Shown here: positions 54,029 to 63,082 of the stretch, one piece after another | Position numbering within the stretch: the stretch's first letter is position 1 | How the letters are laid out: each line of letters begins with the position of its first letter | Origin: Streptomyces gelaticus | Lineage (GTDB): Bacteria; Actinomycetota; Actinomycetes; Streptomycetales; Streptomycetaceae | DNA length: 64,000 nucleotides | NCBI RefSeq assembly: GCF_014649535.1 | Contig: NZ_BMTF01000003.1 | Location: forward strand, 1-64,000 | Reading direction: 5' to 3' | Notes under the pieces: generated by a model | The model's input: the letters and a program-made list of their open reading frames with translations, nothing else | The model's database searches: none | What the model was told of the DNA's origin: nothing | Translations under genes and position numbers: made by a program

Positions 54029-55552
54029 GTGAGTGAGCCCCGCCCTTCCGACCGGCACGACAACTCCGAGTCCGACGACACCTTCGCGGAGATCGTCGAC
54101 GAGGAGACCCAGCGCGACCCCGACCTGGCGGTGATCGAGGCCGGGAGCCGTACGCTGCGTACCCGCTCCGGGCCGCCGCAGGGCGAAGAGGTTCCGGCCC
54201 GCCCCGCCGATCCCGAGGTGGACAAGGCGCTGCGCGCCGTGGAGCAGGAGCTCGCCGGACGCTGGGGCGAGACCAAGCTGGAGCCCTCCGTCACGCGCAT
54301 CGCCGCGCTGATGGACGTGCTCGGCGAGCCGCAGCGCGCGTACCCCTCGATCCACATCACCGGGACCAACGGCAAGACGAGCACGGCCCGCATGATCGAG
54401 GCGCTGCTCGGCGCTTTCGACCTGCGTACCGGCCGCTACACCTCGCCGCACGTCCAGTCGATCACCGAGCGGATCAGCCTGGACGGCTCCCCGATCGACC
54501 CCGAGCGGTTCATCGAGGCGTACCAGGACATCAAGCCGTACGTGGAGATGGTCGACACCCAGCAGCCGTACCGGCTCTCCTTCTTCGAGGTGCTGACGGG
54601 CATGGCCTACGCGGCCTTCGCGGACGCGCCGGTCGACGTCGCCGTCGTCGAGGTCGGCATGGGCGGCAGCTGGGACGCGACGAACGTCATCGACGCCTCG
54701 GTCGCCGTCGTCACCCCCATCTCGCTGGACCACACCGACCGGCTGGGTGCCACGCCCGCCGAGATCGCCGGCGAGAAGGCCGGGATCATCAAGCAGGGCG
54801 CCACGGTCATCCTCGCCCAGCAGCCGGTGGACGCCGCGCAGGTGATGCTGAAGAAGGCCGTCGAGGCCGATGCCACGGTGGCCCGCGAGGGCATGGAGTT
54901 CGGCGTCGTCTCGCGCGAGATCGCCGTCGGCGGCCAGCTGCTGACGCTGCGCGGCCTCGGTGGCGAGTACGAGGAGATCTTCCTCCCGCTCTACGGCGCC
55001 CACCAGGCGCACAACGCCGCGGTGGCGCTCTCCGCGGTGGAGGCCTTCTTCGGGATCGGCGCCGAGCAGCCGGGCTCGCTCGATGCCGACACGGTCCGCC
55101 AGGCCTTCGCCTCGGTGATCTCCCCGGGCCGTCTCGAAGTCGTCCGCTCCAGCCCCACCGTCGTCCTGGACGCGGCGCACAACCCGGCGGGCGCCCGCGC
55201 CACCGCCGACGGGCTCTCCGAGGCCTTCGGCTTCTCCCGGCTGATCGGCGTGGTCGGCACCAGCTCCGACAAGGACGTCAAGGGGCTCCTCGAAGCCTTC
55301 GAGCCGATTTTCGCCGAGGTCGTCGTCACCCAGAACTCCAGCGGCCGCGCGATGGACGTCGACGAGCTCGCCGCCCTCGCGGTCGAGGTCTTCGGCGAGG
55401 ACCGCGTCCAGGTGGAGCCGCGCCTGGACGACGCCCTGGAGGCGGCGATCACCCTCGCCGAGGAGGAGGACGAATACGCGGGCGCCGGTGTTCTGGTGAC
55501 CGGTTCCGTGATCACGGTCGGCGAGGCCCGGCTGCTTCTGGGAAGGCGCTGA
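54029..55552 (+). CDS. folC: Folylpolyglutamate/dihydrofolate synthase
   Basis: A 507-residue Mur-ligase-type enzyme that adds glutamate to folates. The P-loop is ITGTNGKTSTAR (about residues 110-121), VGMGGSWDATNVID and SLDHTDRLG are the central domain motifs, and LDAAHNPAGARATAD is the C-terminal signature. An acidic, disordered-looking N-terminal extension of about 65 residues is longer than in E. coli FolC but common in actinobacteria. The next gene encodes the usual DUF4233 partner. Confidence 0.95.
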   Translation: MSEPRPSDRHDNSESDDTFAEIVDEETQRDPDLAVIEAGSRTLRTRSGPPQGEEVPARPADPEVDKALRAVEQELAGRWGETKLEPSVTRIAALMDVLGEPQRAYPSIHITGTNGKTSTARMIEALLGAFDLRTGRYTSPHVQSITERISLDGSPIDPERFIEAYQDIKPYVEMVDTQQPYRLSFFEVLTGMAYAAFADAPVDVAVVEVGMGGSWDATNVIDASVAVVTPISLDHTDRLGATPAEIAGEKAGIIKQGATVILAQQPVDAAQVMLKKAVEADATVAREGMEFGVVSREIAVGGQLLTLRGLGGEYEEIFLPLYGAHQAHNAAVALSAVEAFFGIGAEQPGSLDADTVRQAFASVISPGRLEVVRSSPTVVLDAAHNPAGARATADGLSEAFGFSRLIGVVGTSSDKDVKGLLEAFEPIFAEVVVTQNSSGRAMDVDELAALAVEVFGEDRVQVEPRLDDALEAAITLAEEEDEYAGAGVLVTGSVITVGEARLLLGRR

Positions 55553-55556
55553 CCTC

Positions 55557-55898
55557 ATGCGTACGCTCTGTGCATCCACACTGATCGGCGAATTCTTCGT
55601 GATCGGCTTCGCCGGGCTCGTCGCGATGAAATCCGACGACCTGACCGATGCCATGGTCTGGACGGTCTGCGGCACAGGGATGGCGCTCTCCGTGCTGCTC
55701 TGCGGGATGATCACCCGACCGGGCGGTGTACAGCTCGGCTGGGTGCTCCAGGTCGCCCTGGTGCTGAGCGGCTTCGTCGTCCCGATGATGTTCATCCTCG
55801 GCGTGGTCTTCGCCGGCCTGTGGTGGGCCTCGGTGCACTACGGCCGGAAGATCGACGAGGCGAAGGCCCGCTGGGCGGCGGCGCAGGAAGCGGCATAG
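55557..55898 (+). CDS. DUF4233 membrane protein
   Basis: A 113-residue protein with four hydrophobic segments (LIGEFFVIGFAGLVAM, AMVWTVCGTGMALSVLLCGM, LGWVLQVALVLSGFV and MMFILGVVFAGLWWAS). The gene starts four bases after folC and is the DUF4233 protein that sits there in most actinobacteria. Function is unknown. Confidence 0.9.
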   Translation: MRTLCASTLIGEFFVIGFAGLVAMKSDDLTDAMVWTVCGTGMALSVLLCGMITRPGGVQLGWVLQVALVLSGFVVPMMFILGVVFAGLWWASVHYGRKIDEAKARWAAAQEAA

Positions 55899-56046
55899 CG
55901 CGGGCCGGGCGGGACCCCGCGGACACGCTCCGGGCCCGGCCGGTGGCTGACCCGGCACCTCTCGGCCAAACCCGGCCGCCGGCCCGGCTCCGTACCCCTG
56001 TAGCCTCGGTTCACCGCACCCGCCTGCCTGCAAGGAGCAGCACACC

Positions 56047-56460
56047 ATGACCCAGCGAACCCTCGTTCTCCTCAAGCCCGACGCTGTCCGGCGCGGACTG
56101 GTCGGCGAGATCGTCGGGCGGATCGAGCGCAAGGCCGGCTGGCGGATCACCGCACTGGAGCTGCGCACCCTGGACCGCGCCACGCTGGAGCAGCACTACG
56201 CCGAGCACGTCGGCCGCCCGTTCTACGAGCCGCTCGTCGAGTTCATGCAGTCGGGCCCGATCGTCGCGCTGGTCGCCGAGGGCGAGCGGGTCATCGAGGG
56301 CATCCGTACGCTGGCCGGCCCCACCGACCCGATCGCCGCCGCGCCCGGCTCCATCCGTGGTGACTTCGGCACGATCACCCGGGAGAACCTCATTCACGCC
56401 TCGGATTCCGAGGAGTCCGCGGAGCGGGAACTGAAGCTTTTCTTCCCCGGAATCGCCTGA
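56047..56460 (+). CDS. ndk: Nucleoside diphosphate kinase
   Basis: A 137-residue enzyme that balances NTP pools. TLVLLKPDAVRRGLVGEI is the N-terminal signature and the phosphorylated His lies in ENLIHASDSEESAERE. AAGGAG lies just before the ATG. It ends at a 26-base palindromic terminator before the mre promoter region. Confidence 0.97.
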   Translation: MTQRTLVLLKPDAVRRGLVGEIVGRIERKAGWRITALELRTLDRATLEQHYAEHVGRPFYEPLVEFMQSGPIVALVAEGERVIEGIRTLAGPTDPIAAAPGSIRGDFGTITRENLIHASDSEESAERELKLFFPGIA

Positions 56461-56490
56461 TCCCGATCAGCCGAACAGCGCTCAGCCCCG

Positions 56491-56516
56491 GGGCGACCGA
56501 ATTAATTCGGTCGCCC
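56491..56516 (+). terminator. 26-base perfect palindrome after ndk
   Basis: Bases 56491-56516 are a perfect palindrome centred on AATTAATT, 30 bases after the ndk stop. It is the likely ndk terminator. Confidence 0.8.
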
Positions 56517-56747
56517 TTCGGTATAGGGTCCGGGATCGCGGGAACGCATCCCTCCGACATAACGTCACCATGAGTGGAGCGGCCACCCGTTCCGCCCACA
56601 ATGGCGAAGGACCCTCGCGCGGTCTCCGTCACTGCGGCACTACGATGGAATCTTCCACGCCCGCCGCGCTCACCTCGCCGACCAGAACAAGCCATATCGC
56701 TTTCTCGGAAGGCCCGACGCATCCTCATGGGGAACAAGGGGAACTCA

Positions 56748-57767
56748 ATGTCGTTCATCGGCCGTGACATGGCTATCGACCTCGGGACTGCCAACACGCT
56801 GGTGTACGTCAGGGGGCGCGGCATCGTTCTGAACGAGCCGTCCGTCGTGGCCATCAACACCAACACCGGCGGCATCCTGGCGGTCGGCTCCGAGGCCAAG
56901 AAGATGATCGGGCGTACACCGGGCAACATCGTTGCCGTACGGCCGCTGAAGGACGGCGTGATCGCCGACTTCGAGATCACCGAGCGGATGCTCCGCTACT
57001 TCATCCTGAAGATCCACAAGCGTCGCTACCTGGCCCGCCCGCGGGTCGTCGTCTGTGTGCCCTCCGGCATCACCGGGGTCGAGCGACGCGCCGTGATCGA
57101 GGCGTCGACGCAGGCCGGCGCGCGCCAGGTGCACATCATCGAGGAGCCCATGGCGGCGGCCATCGGCTCCGGACTGCCGGTCCACGAGGCCACCGGCAAC
57201 ATGGTCGTCGACATCGGTGGCGGCACCACGGAGGTCGCGGTCATCTCGCTCGGCGGAATCGTCACTGCCCAGTCGATCCGGGTCGCCGGTGACGAGCTGG
57301 ACAACGCGATCATCCAGCACGTCAAGAAGGAGTACTCGCTCCTTCTCGGTGAGCGCACCGCCGAACAGATCAAGATCACGATCGGTTCAGCGTACGACAT
57401 GGACAAGGACGAGCACACCGAGATCCGCGGCCGCGACCTCGTCTCCGGACTGCCCAAGACCGTGGTCATCGCGGCCGCCGAGGTCCGCAAGGCCATCGAG
57501 GAGCCGGTCAACGCGATCGTCGACGCCGTGAAGACCACGCTCGACAAATGCCCGCCGGAGCTCTCCGGTGACGTCATGGACCGCGGCATCGTCCTGACCG
57601 GCGGCGGCGCGCTGCTGCGCGGACTGGACGAGCGGCTGCGCCGCGAGACCGGCATGCCGATCCACATCGCGGAGGACCCGCTGGACTCGGTGGCGCTGGG
57701 ATCCGGCAAGTGCGTCGAGGAGTTCGAGGCGCTCCAGCAGGTACTGGACGCACAGCCCCGCAGGTGA
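56748..57767 (+). CDS. mreB: MreB actin-like cytoskeletal protein
   Basis: A 339-residue bacterial actin. The phosphate-1 motif is [15 protein letters not shown], phosphate-2 is [13 protein letters not shown], and the adenosine motif is [16 protein letters not shown]. In Streptomyces MreB acts in spore-wall assembly rather than vegetative growth. The ATG at 56748 follows AAGGGGA by six bases; the ATG at 56727 lacks such a site. It leads the wall-synthesis operon. Confidence 0.97.
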   Translation: MSFIGRDMAIDLGTANTLVYVRGRGIVLNEPSVVAINTNTGGILAVGSEAKKMIGRTPGNIVAVRPLKDGVIADFEITERMLRYFILKIHKRRYLARPRVVVCVPSGITGVERRAVIEASTQAGARQVHIIEEPMAAAIGSGLPVHEATGNMVVDIGGGTTEVAVISLGGIVTAQSIRVAGDELDNAIIQHVKKEYSLLLGERTAEQIKITIGSAYDMDKDEHTEIRGRDLVSGLPKTVVIAAAEVRKAIEEPVNAIVDAVKTTLDKCPPELSGDVMDRGIVLTGGGALLRGLDERLRRETGMPIHIAEDPLDSVALGSGKCVEEFEALQQVLDAQPRR

Positions 57768-57899
57768 ACGACCCCACGGGTGAACAGCCCCGTGGGTGGA
57801 CAACACTGCGGTCTGCTGTACGGGACACTGCCGCTCCGTACGGCCGATCGTTGATATACAGGCACGAACATTCCGACGAGGAAGGCACGGCCGCCGCAC

Positions 57900-58940
57900 G
57901 TGAGGGACACACGAGAGAGCCGGCTGCTCCTGGTGCTGCTGATCGCCATCGCGTTCGCATTGATCACGGTGGACATCCGCGGGGGCGAGGAGTCACCGGT
58001 GGACGGCGCCCGGCGGGCCGCCGCAGCGGCCTTCGGGCCGGTGGAGAATGGCGTCGCGGCAGCCGTCGACCCGGTGGGCAACGCCATAGGGGCGGTACGC
58101 GACTCCGGGACACGGCACAACCGGATCGCCCAGCTGGAACAGCAGAACGCCGCGCTCAAGACGAAGCTCGGCAGCGACGACCGCAACCGCAACCGGGTCC
58201 GTGAGCTCGACCGGATGCTGAAGAAGTCGGCCGCCGGACAGTACGGCATCAAGGGCGCCGAGGTCATCGCCATAGGAGCGGCCCAGGGCTTCTCCTGGAC
58301 GGTCACCATCGACGCGGGTTCCCACGACGGGATCAAGCGCGACATGACCGTCATCAACGGTGACGGCCTGGTCGGCCGGGTCACCACCGTCGGCCCGGAC
58401 ACCTCCACGGTGCTCCTCGCCAACGACCCCGACTTCACCGTCGGCACCCGGATGGAGAAGACCGACGAGCTGGGCTTCGCCACCGGTCAGGGGACGCGGC
58501 CGCTCTCGGTCCAGTTCCTCAACGGCAAGGCCAAGGTGAAGAAGGGCGACCGGCTCGTCACCTTCGGCTCCAGCAAGGACAAGCCCTTCGTGCCCGGCGT
58601 CCCGGTCGGCGAGGTCGTCCGGGTCGACCCGTCCGGCGGCGGCCTGACCCGTACCGTCTACGTCCGTCCGTACGTCGGCTTCACCAAGCTCGACATCGTC
58701 GGCGTCGTGGTCCAGGCCCCGCGCGAGGACCCCCGTGACATGGTCCTGCCGAAGCAGCCGGCCAAGCCCGCCAAGCCGAAGCCCACGCCCACCGTCACCG
58801 TCACGATCTCGCCCAACGGCGACATCGTCGACACCGAAGGAAACGTCGTCGGGAACATCCACGAGAGTCCGGACCCCAGCAACAGCCCGGACCCGAACGG
58901 CACTTCGAACGCCGACTCCGCGGTCAACGAGCAGAGGTAG
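57900..58940 (+). CDS. mreC: MreC
   Basis: A 346-residue membrane-anchored protein. One N-terminal helix (LLLVLLIAIAFALITVDIRG) is followed by a coiled coil (RIAQLEQQNAALKTKLG) and two beta-barrel halves with SWTVTIDAGSHDGIKRDMTVIN. A Pro/Lys-rich, then Asn/Asp-rich tail extends past the usual end. It links MreB to PBP2 outside the membrane. The GTG at 57900 has a purine-rich stretch only at a distance, so the start is not certain. An 8-bp hairpin (57773-57796) lies in the gap after mreB. Confidence 0.95.
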   Translation: MRDTRESRLLLVLLIAIAFALITVDIRGGEESPVDGARRAAAAAFGPVENGVAAAVDPVGNAIGAVRDSGTRHNRIAQLEQQNAALKTKLGSDDRNRNRVRELDRMLKKSAAGQYGIKGAEVIAIGAAQGFSWTVTIDAGSHDGIKRDMTVINGDGLVGRVTTVGPDTSTVLLANDPDFTVGTRMEKTDELGFATGQGTRPLSVQFLNGKAKVKKGDRLVTFGSSKDKPFVPGVPVGEVVRVDPSGGGLTRTVYVRPYVGFTKLDIVGVVVQAPREDPRDMVLPKQPAKPAKPKPTPTVTVTISPNGDIVDTEGNVVGNIHESPDPSNSPDPNGTSNADSAVNEQR

Positions 58941-58951
58941 AGCTGATTCCC

Positions 58952-59614
58952 ATGCGTTTGAACCGGATTCTGCTCTCCGTCGTCCTGGTCGTCGTCGCCC
59001 TCGTCGTCCAGGTCTCCGTGCTCGCCCGCCTCCAGCTCCCGGGCGCCGTGCCCGACCTGCTGCTCCTCGTCGTCCTCGCTCTCGCCTTCGTGTACGGGCA
59101 CGTCAGCGGCGCCCTCATCGGTTTCGGCGCGGGGCTCCTCGCCGACCTGGCACCGCCCGCCGACCACGCGGCCGGACGCTACGCGCTGGTCCTCTGCGTC
59201 ATCGGCTACCTCGCGGGGCTGCTGAAGCCGGAGAACGGCCAGCTGAAGTCGGCGATGGTCCCGATGATCGGGGTGGTCGCCGCGGCGATCGGCTCGACCC
59301 TGCTGTACGCGCTGGTCGGCGCGCTCGTCGGGGACACGGCGGCCCGTCATGTCGGCCTCGGCAGCCTGCTGTTCACCGCCGCCGTCTACGACCTGCTCCT
59401 GGCCCCCTTCGTCGTACCGCTGGTCATGGCTGTCGCCAGACGCACGGTGAACGACCCGCTCGCCGAGACCTCCGGCGGCGGGGACGTGGCCGCGGGCTGG
59501 CTCGCCTCCGGCACCGGCCTGCGGATCGGCAGCCAGCGCGGCGGACTGCGCGTCAAGGCCGCCCGCAGTCGCGCGGCCCGAGCCGGACGCATCAAGGGGG
59601 TCAAGCGACTGTGA
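58952..59614 (+). CDS. mreD: MreD
   Basis: A 220-residue membrane protein with about five or six helices, starting NRILLSVVLVVVALVVQVSVLARL and including DLLLLVVLALAFVYGHVSGALIGFGAGLLADL, the MreD signature. The last 45 residues are basic and cytoplasmic. It starts 11 bases after mreC. It belongs to the wall-elongation/sporulation complex. Confidence 0.95.
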   Translation: MRLNRILLSVVLVVVALVVQVSVLARLQLPGAVPDLLLLVVLALAFVYGHVSGALIGFGAGLLADLAPPADHAAGRYALVLCVIGYLAGLLKPENGQLKSAMVPMIGVVAAAIGSTLLYALVGALVGDTAARHVGLGSLLFTAAVYDLLLAPFVVPLVMAVARRTVNDPLAETSGGGDVAAGWLASGTGLRIGSQRGGLRVKAARSRAARAGRIKGVKRL

Positions 59615-59675
59615 GGCCGCACCGCAGCCAGGACCCCTCGCACCCCTCCGGCCCGACCACCACCGGGGGCGCCCC

Positions 59676-61841
59676 GTGAGCAACATCCCCGAGACCGGTC
59701 GGACCCAACGCGTCCAGATCCGGCTCGTCGTCATCCAGGTCCTCGTCTTCTCCCTGCTGCTCACCCTCGGCGGGCGCCTCTGGTACCTCCAGATCCGCAA
59801 CGGCCAGGAGTACAGCGACGAGGCGAAGAACAACCACGTCCAGCAGGTCGTCCAGCCCGCCGTCCGCGGCTCCATCCTCGACGCGCGCGGCGTGCCCCTC
59901 GCCGACAACGAGACCCGGCTGGTGGTCTCCGCCAGCCGCACCGAGCTGATGAAGATGGAGGACGACGGCAAGAGCGTCCTGACCCGGCTCGCCGGTGTCC
60001 TGGACATGAAGCCCAAGGAGGTCCTCGACAAGGTCCGGCTCTGCGACTCGAAGACCCCGCAGCCCTGCTGGAACGGCTCGCCGTACCAGCCGATCCCGGT
60101 CACCGACGAGGCCACCACCCAGCAGGCCCTCCAGATCCGCGAACGCGCCGAGGACTTCCCCGGCATCACCGCCGAACCCACCGCCGTACGCCGGTACGCA
60201 GCGCCCGGCAAGGCCAACACCGCGCAGGTCCTCGGCTACCTCTCGCCGGTGACCGACGAGGAGATCACCAAGGCCCAGGACACCGACTCGCCGTACCTCC
60301 GTTCCGACCAGGTCGGCCGCTCCGGCCTGGAGCGCACCTACGACAAGGAGCTGCGCGGCAAGGCCGGCGTCACCCGCTACGAGGTCGACAACCTCGGCCG
60401 GGTCATCGGCGAGGCGAAGAACGACAAGGCGGAGCCCGGCTCCAGCGTCGTCACCTCCATCGACGCCCGGGTCCAGGCCGTCGCCGAGTACGAGCTCAAC
60501 GAGGCCATGAAGACGGCCCGTCAGGCGTTCGACAAGAACACCGGGGAGAACTACAAGGCCGACTCCGGCGCCGTCGTCGTCATGGAGGCCAAGACCGGCC
60601 GCGTCGTCGCGATGGCCTCCCTGCCGAACTACGACCCCAACTCCTGGGTCGGCGGCATCTCCGCCAAGGACTACGCCAAACTCACCGGCAAGAAGTCCAA
60701 CTTCCCGCTGCTGAACCGGGCCATCCAGGGCCAGGCCGCCCCCGGCTCGATCTTCAAGGTCATCTCCTCGACCGCCGCGGTCAACGCCGGATACCCCTTC
60801 GACGGCCACTACCCCTGCCCCAGCTCGTACAACGTCGGCGGGCAGACCTTCAAGAACTTCGAGTCCCAGGGCTACGGCGACATCACCATCGGCCGGGCCC
60901 TCGAAGTCTCCTGCGACACCGTCTACTACGGCATCGCGCACAAGGAGTGGCTGAAGGACGGCGGGATGAACCCCAAGAAGAACGCCAAGGACTGGTTCTA
61001 CAGGACCGCCCACCAGTTCGGCCTCGGCAAGGAGACCGGCATCGACCTCCCCAACGAGGTCAGCGGCCGGGTCCCCGACCGCAAGTGGAAGCAGGACTTC
61101 TACGACGCGAACAAGGACGCCTGGTGCAAGCAGGGCAAGAAGGGCGGCACGTACGTCGAGCAGATCGCGTACGAGAACTGCCTCGAAGGCGACAAGATGC
61201 GCGCCGGTGACTCCGTCAACTACTCGATCGGCCAGGGCGACACGCTCGTCACCCCGATCCAGATGGCCACCATCTACGCCGCGATCTCCAACGGCGGCAC
61301 GCTCTACGACCCCACCGTCGGCAAGGCGATCGTCAGCGGCGACGGCAGGAGCGTCGAGGAGATCAAGCCCAAGTCGCACGGCAAGCTGCCCTTCACGCGC
61401 AAGACCCGCAACGAGATAGACGAAGCCCTCGCGGGAGTCGCGACCCGTGGTTCGGCCGCCTGGCGATTCGGCGGCTGGCCGCAGGACAAGATCCCGATGC
61501 ACGCCAAGACGGGTACCGCCGAGGTCTACGGCAAGCAGACGACCTCCTGGTTCGCCACGTACACCAAGGACTACTCGATCGTCATGACGATCTCCCAGGG
61601 CGGTACGGGCTCCGGTGCCTCCGGGCCCGCCGTGCGCAACATCTACGACGCCCTCTACGGTCTCGACGACTCCGGCAAGCAGGATCTGAAGAAGGCGCTG
61701 CTGCCCACCCCGCAGAAGTCCCTGCCGAAGATCCAGCCGGACGGCTCGATCGACGCCCCGGAGATCAAGCCCTACAACCCGGCCTCGCAGAAGACCCCGG
61801 AGGAACAGACCCTCGCCGCGGTGCTGGGGAGGCGCGACTGA
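59676..61841 (+). CDS. mrdA: Penicillin-binding protein 2 (transpeptidase)
   Basis: A 721-residue class B PBP. An N-terminal helix (RLVVIQVLVFSLLLTLGGRLWYLQI) leads to a dimerisation domain and then the transpeptidase domain with catalytic Ser358 in APGSIFK, SCD in VSCDTVYYG as the SxN-type motif, and KTG at Lys611 in HAKTGTAE. SCD in place of SxN is seen in several PBP2 proteins. It cross-links peptidoglycan with the RodA polymerase that follows. GTG start; it overlaps rodA by one base. Confidence 0.96.
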   Translation: MSNIPETGRTQRVQIRLVVIQVLVFSLLLTLGGRLWYLQIRNGQEYSDEAKNNHVQQVVQPAVRGSILDARGVPLADNETRLVVSASRTELMKMEDDGKSVLTRLAGVLDMKPKEVLDKVRLCDSKTPQPCWNGSPYQPIPVTDEATTQQALQIRERAEDFPGITAEPTAVRRYAAPGKANTAQVLGYLSPVTDEEITKAQDTDSPYLRSDQVGRSGLERTYDKELRGKAGVTRYEVDNLGRVIGEAKNDKAEPGSSVVTSIDARVQAVAEYELNEAMKTARQAFDKNTGENYKADSGAVVVMEAKTGRVVAMASLPNYDPNSWVGGISAKDYAKLTGKKSNFPLLNRAIQGQAAPGSIFKVISSTAAVNAGYPFDGHYPCPSSYNVGGQTFKNFESQGYGDITIGRALEVSCDTVYYGIAHKEWLKDGGMNPKKNAKDWFYRTAHQFGLGKETGIDLPNEVSGRVPDRKWKQDFYDANKDAWCKQGKKGGTYVEQIAYENCLEGDKMRAGDSVNYSIGQGDTLVTPIQMATIYAAISNGGTLYDPTVGKAIVSGDGRSVEEIKPKSHGKLPFTRKTRNEIDEALAGVATRGSAAWRFGGWPQDKIPMHAKTGTAEVYGKQTTSWFATYTKDYSIVMTISQGGTGSGASGPAVRNIYDALYGLDDSGKQDLKKALLPTPQKSLPKIQPDGSIDAPEIKPYNPASQKTPEEQTLAAVLGRRD

Positions 61842-63031
61842 TGGCCGGCTTCTCCGTCCAGGGGTACGGCCCCGAGCGCTCCGCCTGGGGCAAACTCACC
61901 GCCCGCGATTCCCTCGTACGCAGACTCGACTGGCCGCTGCTCGGGTCCGCGATCGCGCTCTCCTTCATCGGCTCGCTGCTGGTCTGGTCGGCGACCCGGG
62001 GACGTGACTCGCTCACCCACGGCGACCCGTACTACTTCCTCTTCCGGCACGCCCTCAACAGCGGCATCGGCTTCGCCCTGATGGTCGGCACGATCTGGCT
62101 CGGCCACCGCACCCTGCGCGGCGCCGTCCCGATCCTCTACGGCGTCTCGGTGCTCCTGGTGCTCGCGGTGCTCACCCCGCTCGGCGCCACCGTCAACGGC
62201 GCCCATGCCTGGATCATCATCGGCGGCGGCTTCTCGCTCCAGCCGTCCGAGTTCACCAAGATCACCATCATCCTGATCATGGCGATGCTGCTCGCCGAGC
62301 GCGTCGACGCGGGCGACCAGCTCCATCCCGACCACCGGACCGTAGCCAAGGCCCTCGGTCTGGCGGCCGTCCCGATGGCCGTCGTCATGGGAATGCCGGA
62401 CCTCGGATCCGTGATGGTCATGGTCGTCATCGTGCTCGGGGTGCTCCTCGCCTCCGGCGCGTCGAACCGCTGGATCGCCGGACTGCTCGGCGCGGGCGTG
62501 GCCGGCGCCATCGCGATCTGGCAGCTCGGCCTGCTCGACGAGTACCAGATCGCCCGCTTCGCCGCCTTCGCCAACCCGGCGCTCGACCCGGCGGGCGTCG
62601 GCTACAACACCAACCAGGCCCGCATCGCGATCGGCTCCGGCGGCCTCACCGGAACCGGCCTCTTCCAGGGCACCCAGACCACCGGCCAGTTCGTCCCCGA
62701 GCAGCAGACCGACTTCGTCTTCACCGTCGCGGGCGAGGAGCTCGGCTTCCTCGGCGCAGGGCTGATCCTCGTCCTGCTCGGAGTCGTGCTGTGGCGGGCC
62801 TGCCGGATCGCCCGCGAGACGACCGAGCTGTACGGCACGATCGTCGCCGCCGGAATCATCGCCTGGTTCGCCTTCCAGTCCTTCGAGAACATCGGGATGA
62901 CGCTCGGCATCATGCCGGTGGCCGGACTGCCGCTGCCGTTCGTTTCGTACGGAGGGTCCTCGATGTTCGCCGTCTGGGTGGCGGTCGGGCTGCTCCAGTC
63001 GATCAGGGTGCAGCGGCCGATAAGCGCCTGA
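61841..63031 (+). CDS. rodA: RodA/SEDS peptidoglycan polymerase
   Basis: A 396-residue SEDS-family glycosyltransferase with ten helices. GGGFSLQPSEFTKI and SGGLTGTGLFQGTQTTGQFVPEQQTDFVFTV are core motifs, and GLPLPFVSYGGSSM ends the family signature. In S. coelicolor this gene is called sfr. It polymerises glycan with PBP2. The ATG overlaps the mrdA stop (TGATG). Confidence 0.95.
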   Translation: MAGFSVQGYGPERSAWGKLTARDSLVRRLDWPLLGSAIALSFIGSLLVWSATRGRDSLTHGDPYYFLFRHALNSGIGFALMVGTIWLGHRTLRGAVPILYGVSVLLVLAVLTPLGATVNGAHAWIIIGGGFSLQPSEFTKITIILIMAMLLAERVDAGDQLHPDHRTVAKALGLAAVPMAVVMGMPDLGSVMVMVVIVLGVLLASGASNRWIAGLLGAGVAGAIAIWQLGLLDEYQIARFAAFANPALDPAGVGYNTNQARIAIGSGGLTGTGLFQGTQTTGQFVPEQQTDFVFTVAGEELGFLGAGLILVLLGVVLWRACRIARETTELYGTIVAAGIIAWFAFQSFENIGMTLGIMPVAGLPLPFVSYGGSSMFAVWVAVGLLQSIRVQRPISA

Positions 63032-63070
63032 GCCGGTGCGTGAGCACTGCCCATTCGCGTACAACACGTC

Positions 63071-63076
63071 TAGATT
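63071..63076 (+). promoter_or_regulatory. -10 element for the CYTH-CHAD gene
   Basis: TAGATT ends six bases before the ATG at 63083, pointing to a leaderless message. Confidence 0.45.
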
Positions 63077-63082
63077 CGGGTC

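Noticed and set aside
51236..55795. 1519-codon minus-strand frame across valS and folC
   Set aside because: It is the antisense shadow of two clear housekeeping genes and has no protein-like composition.
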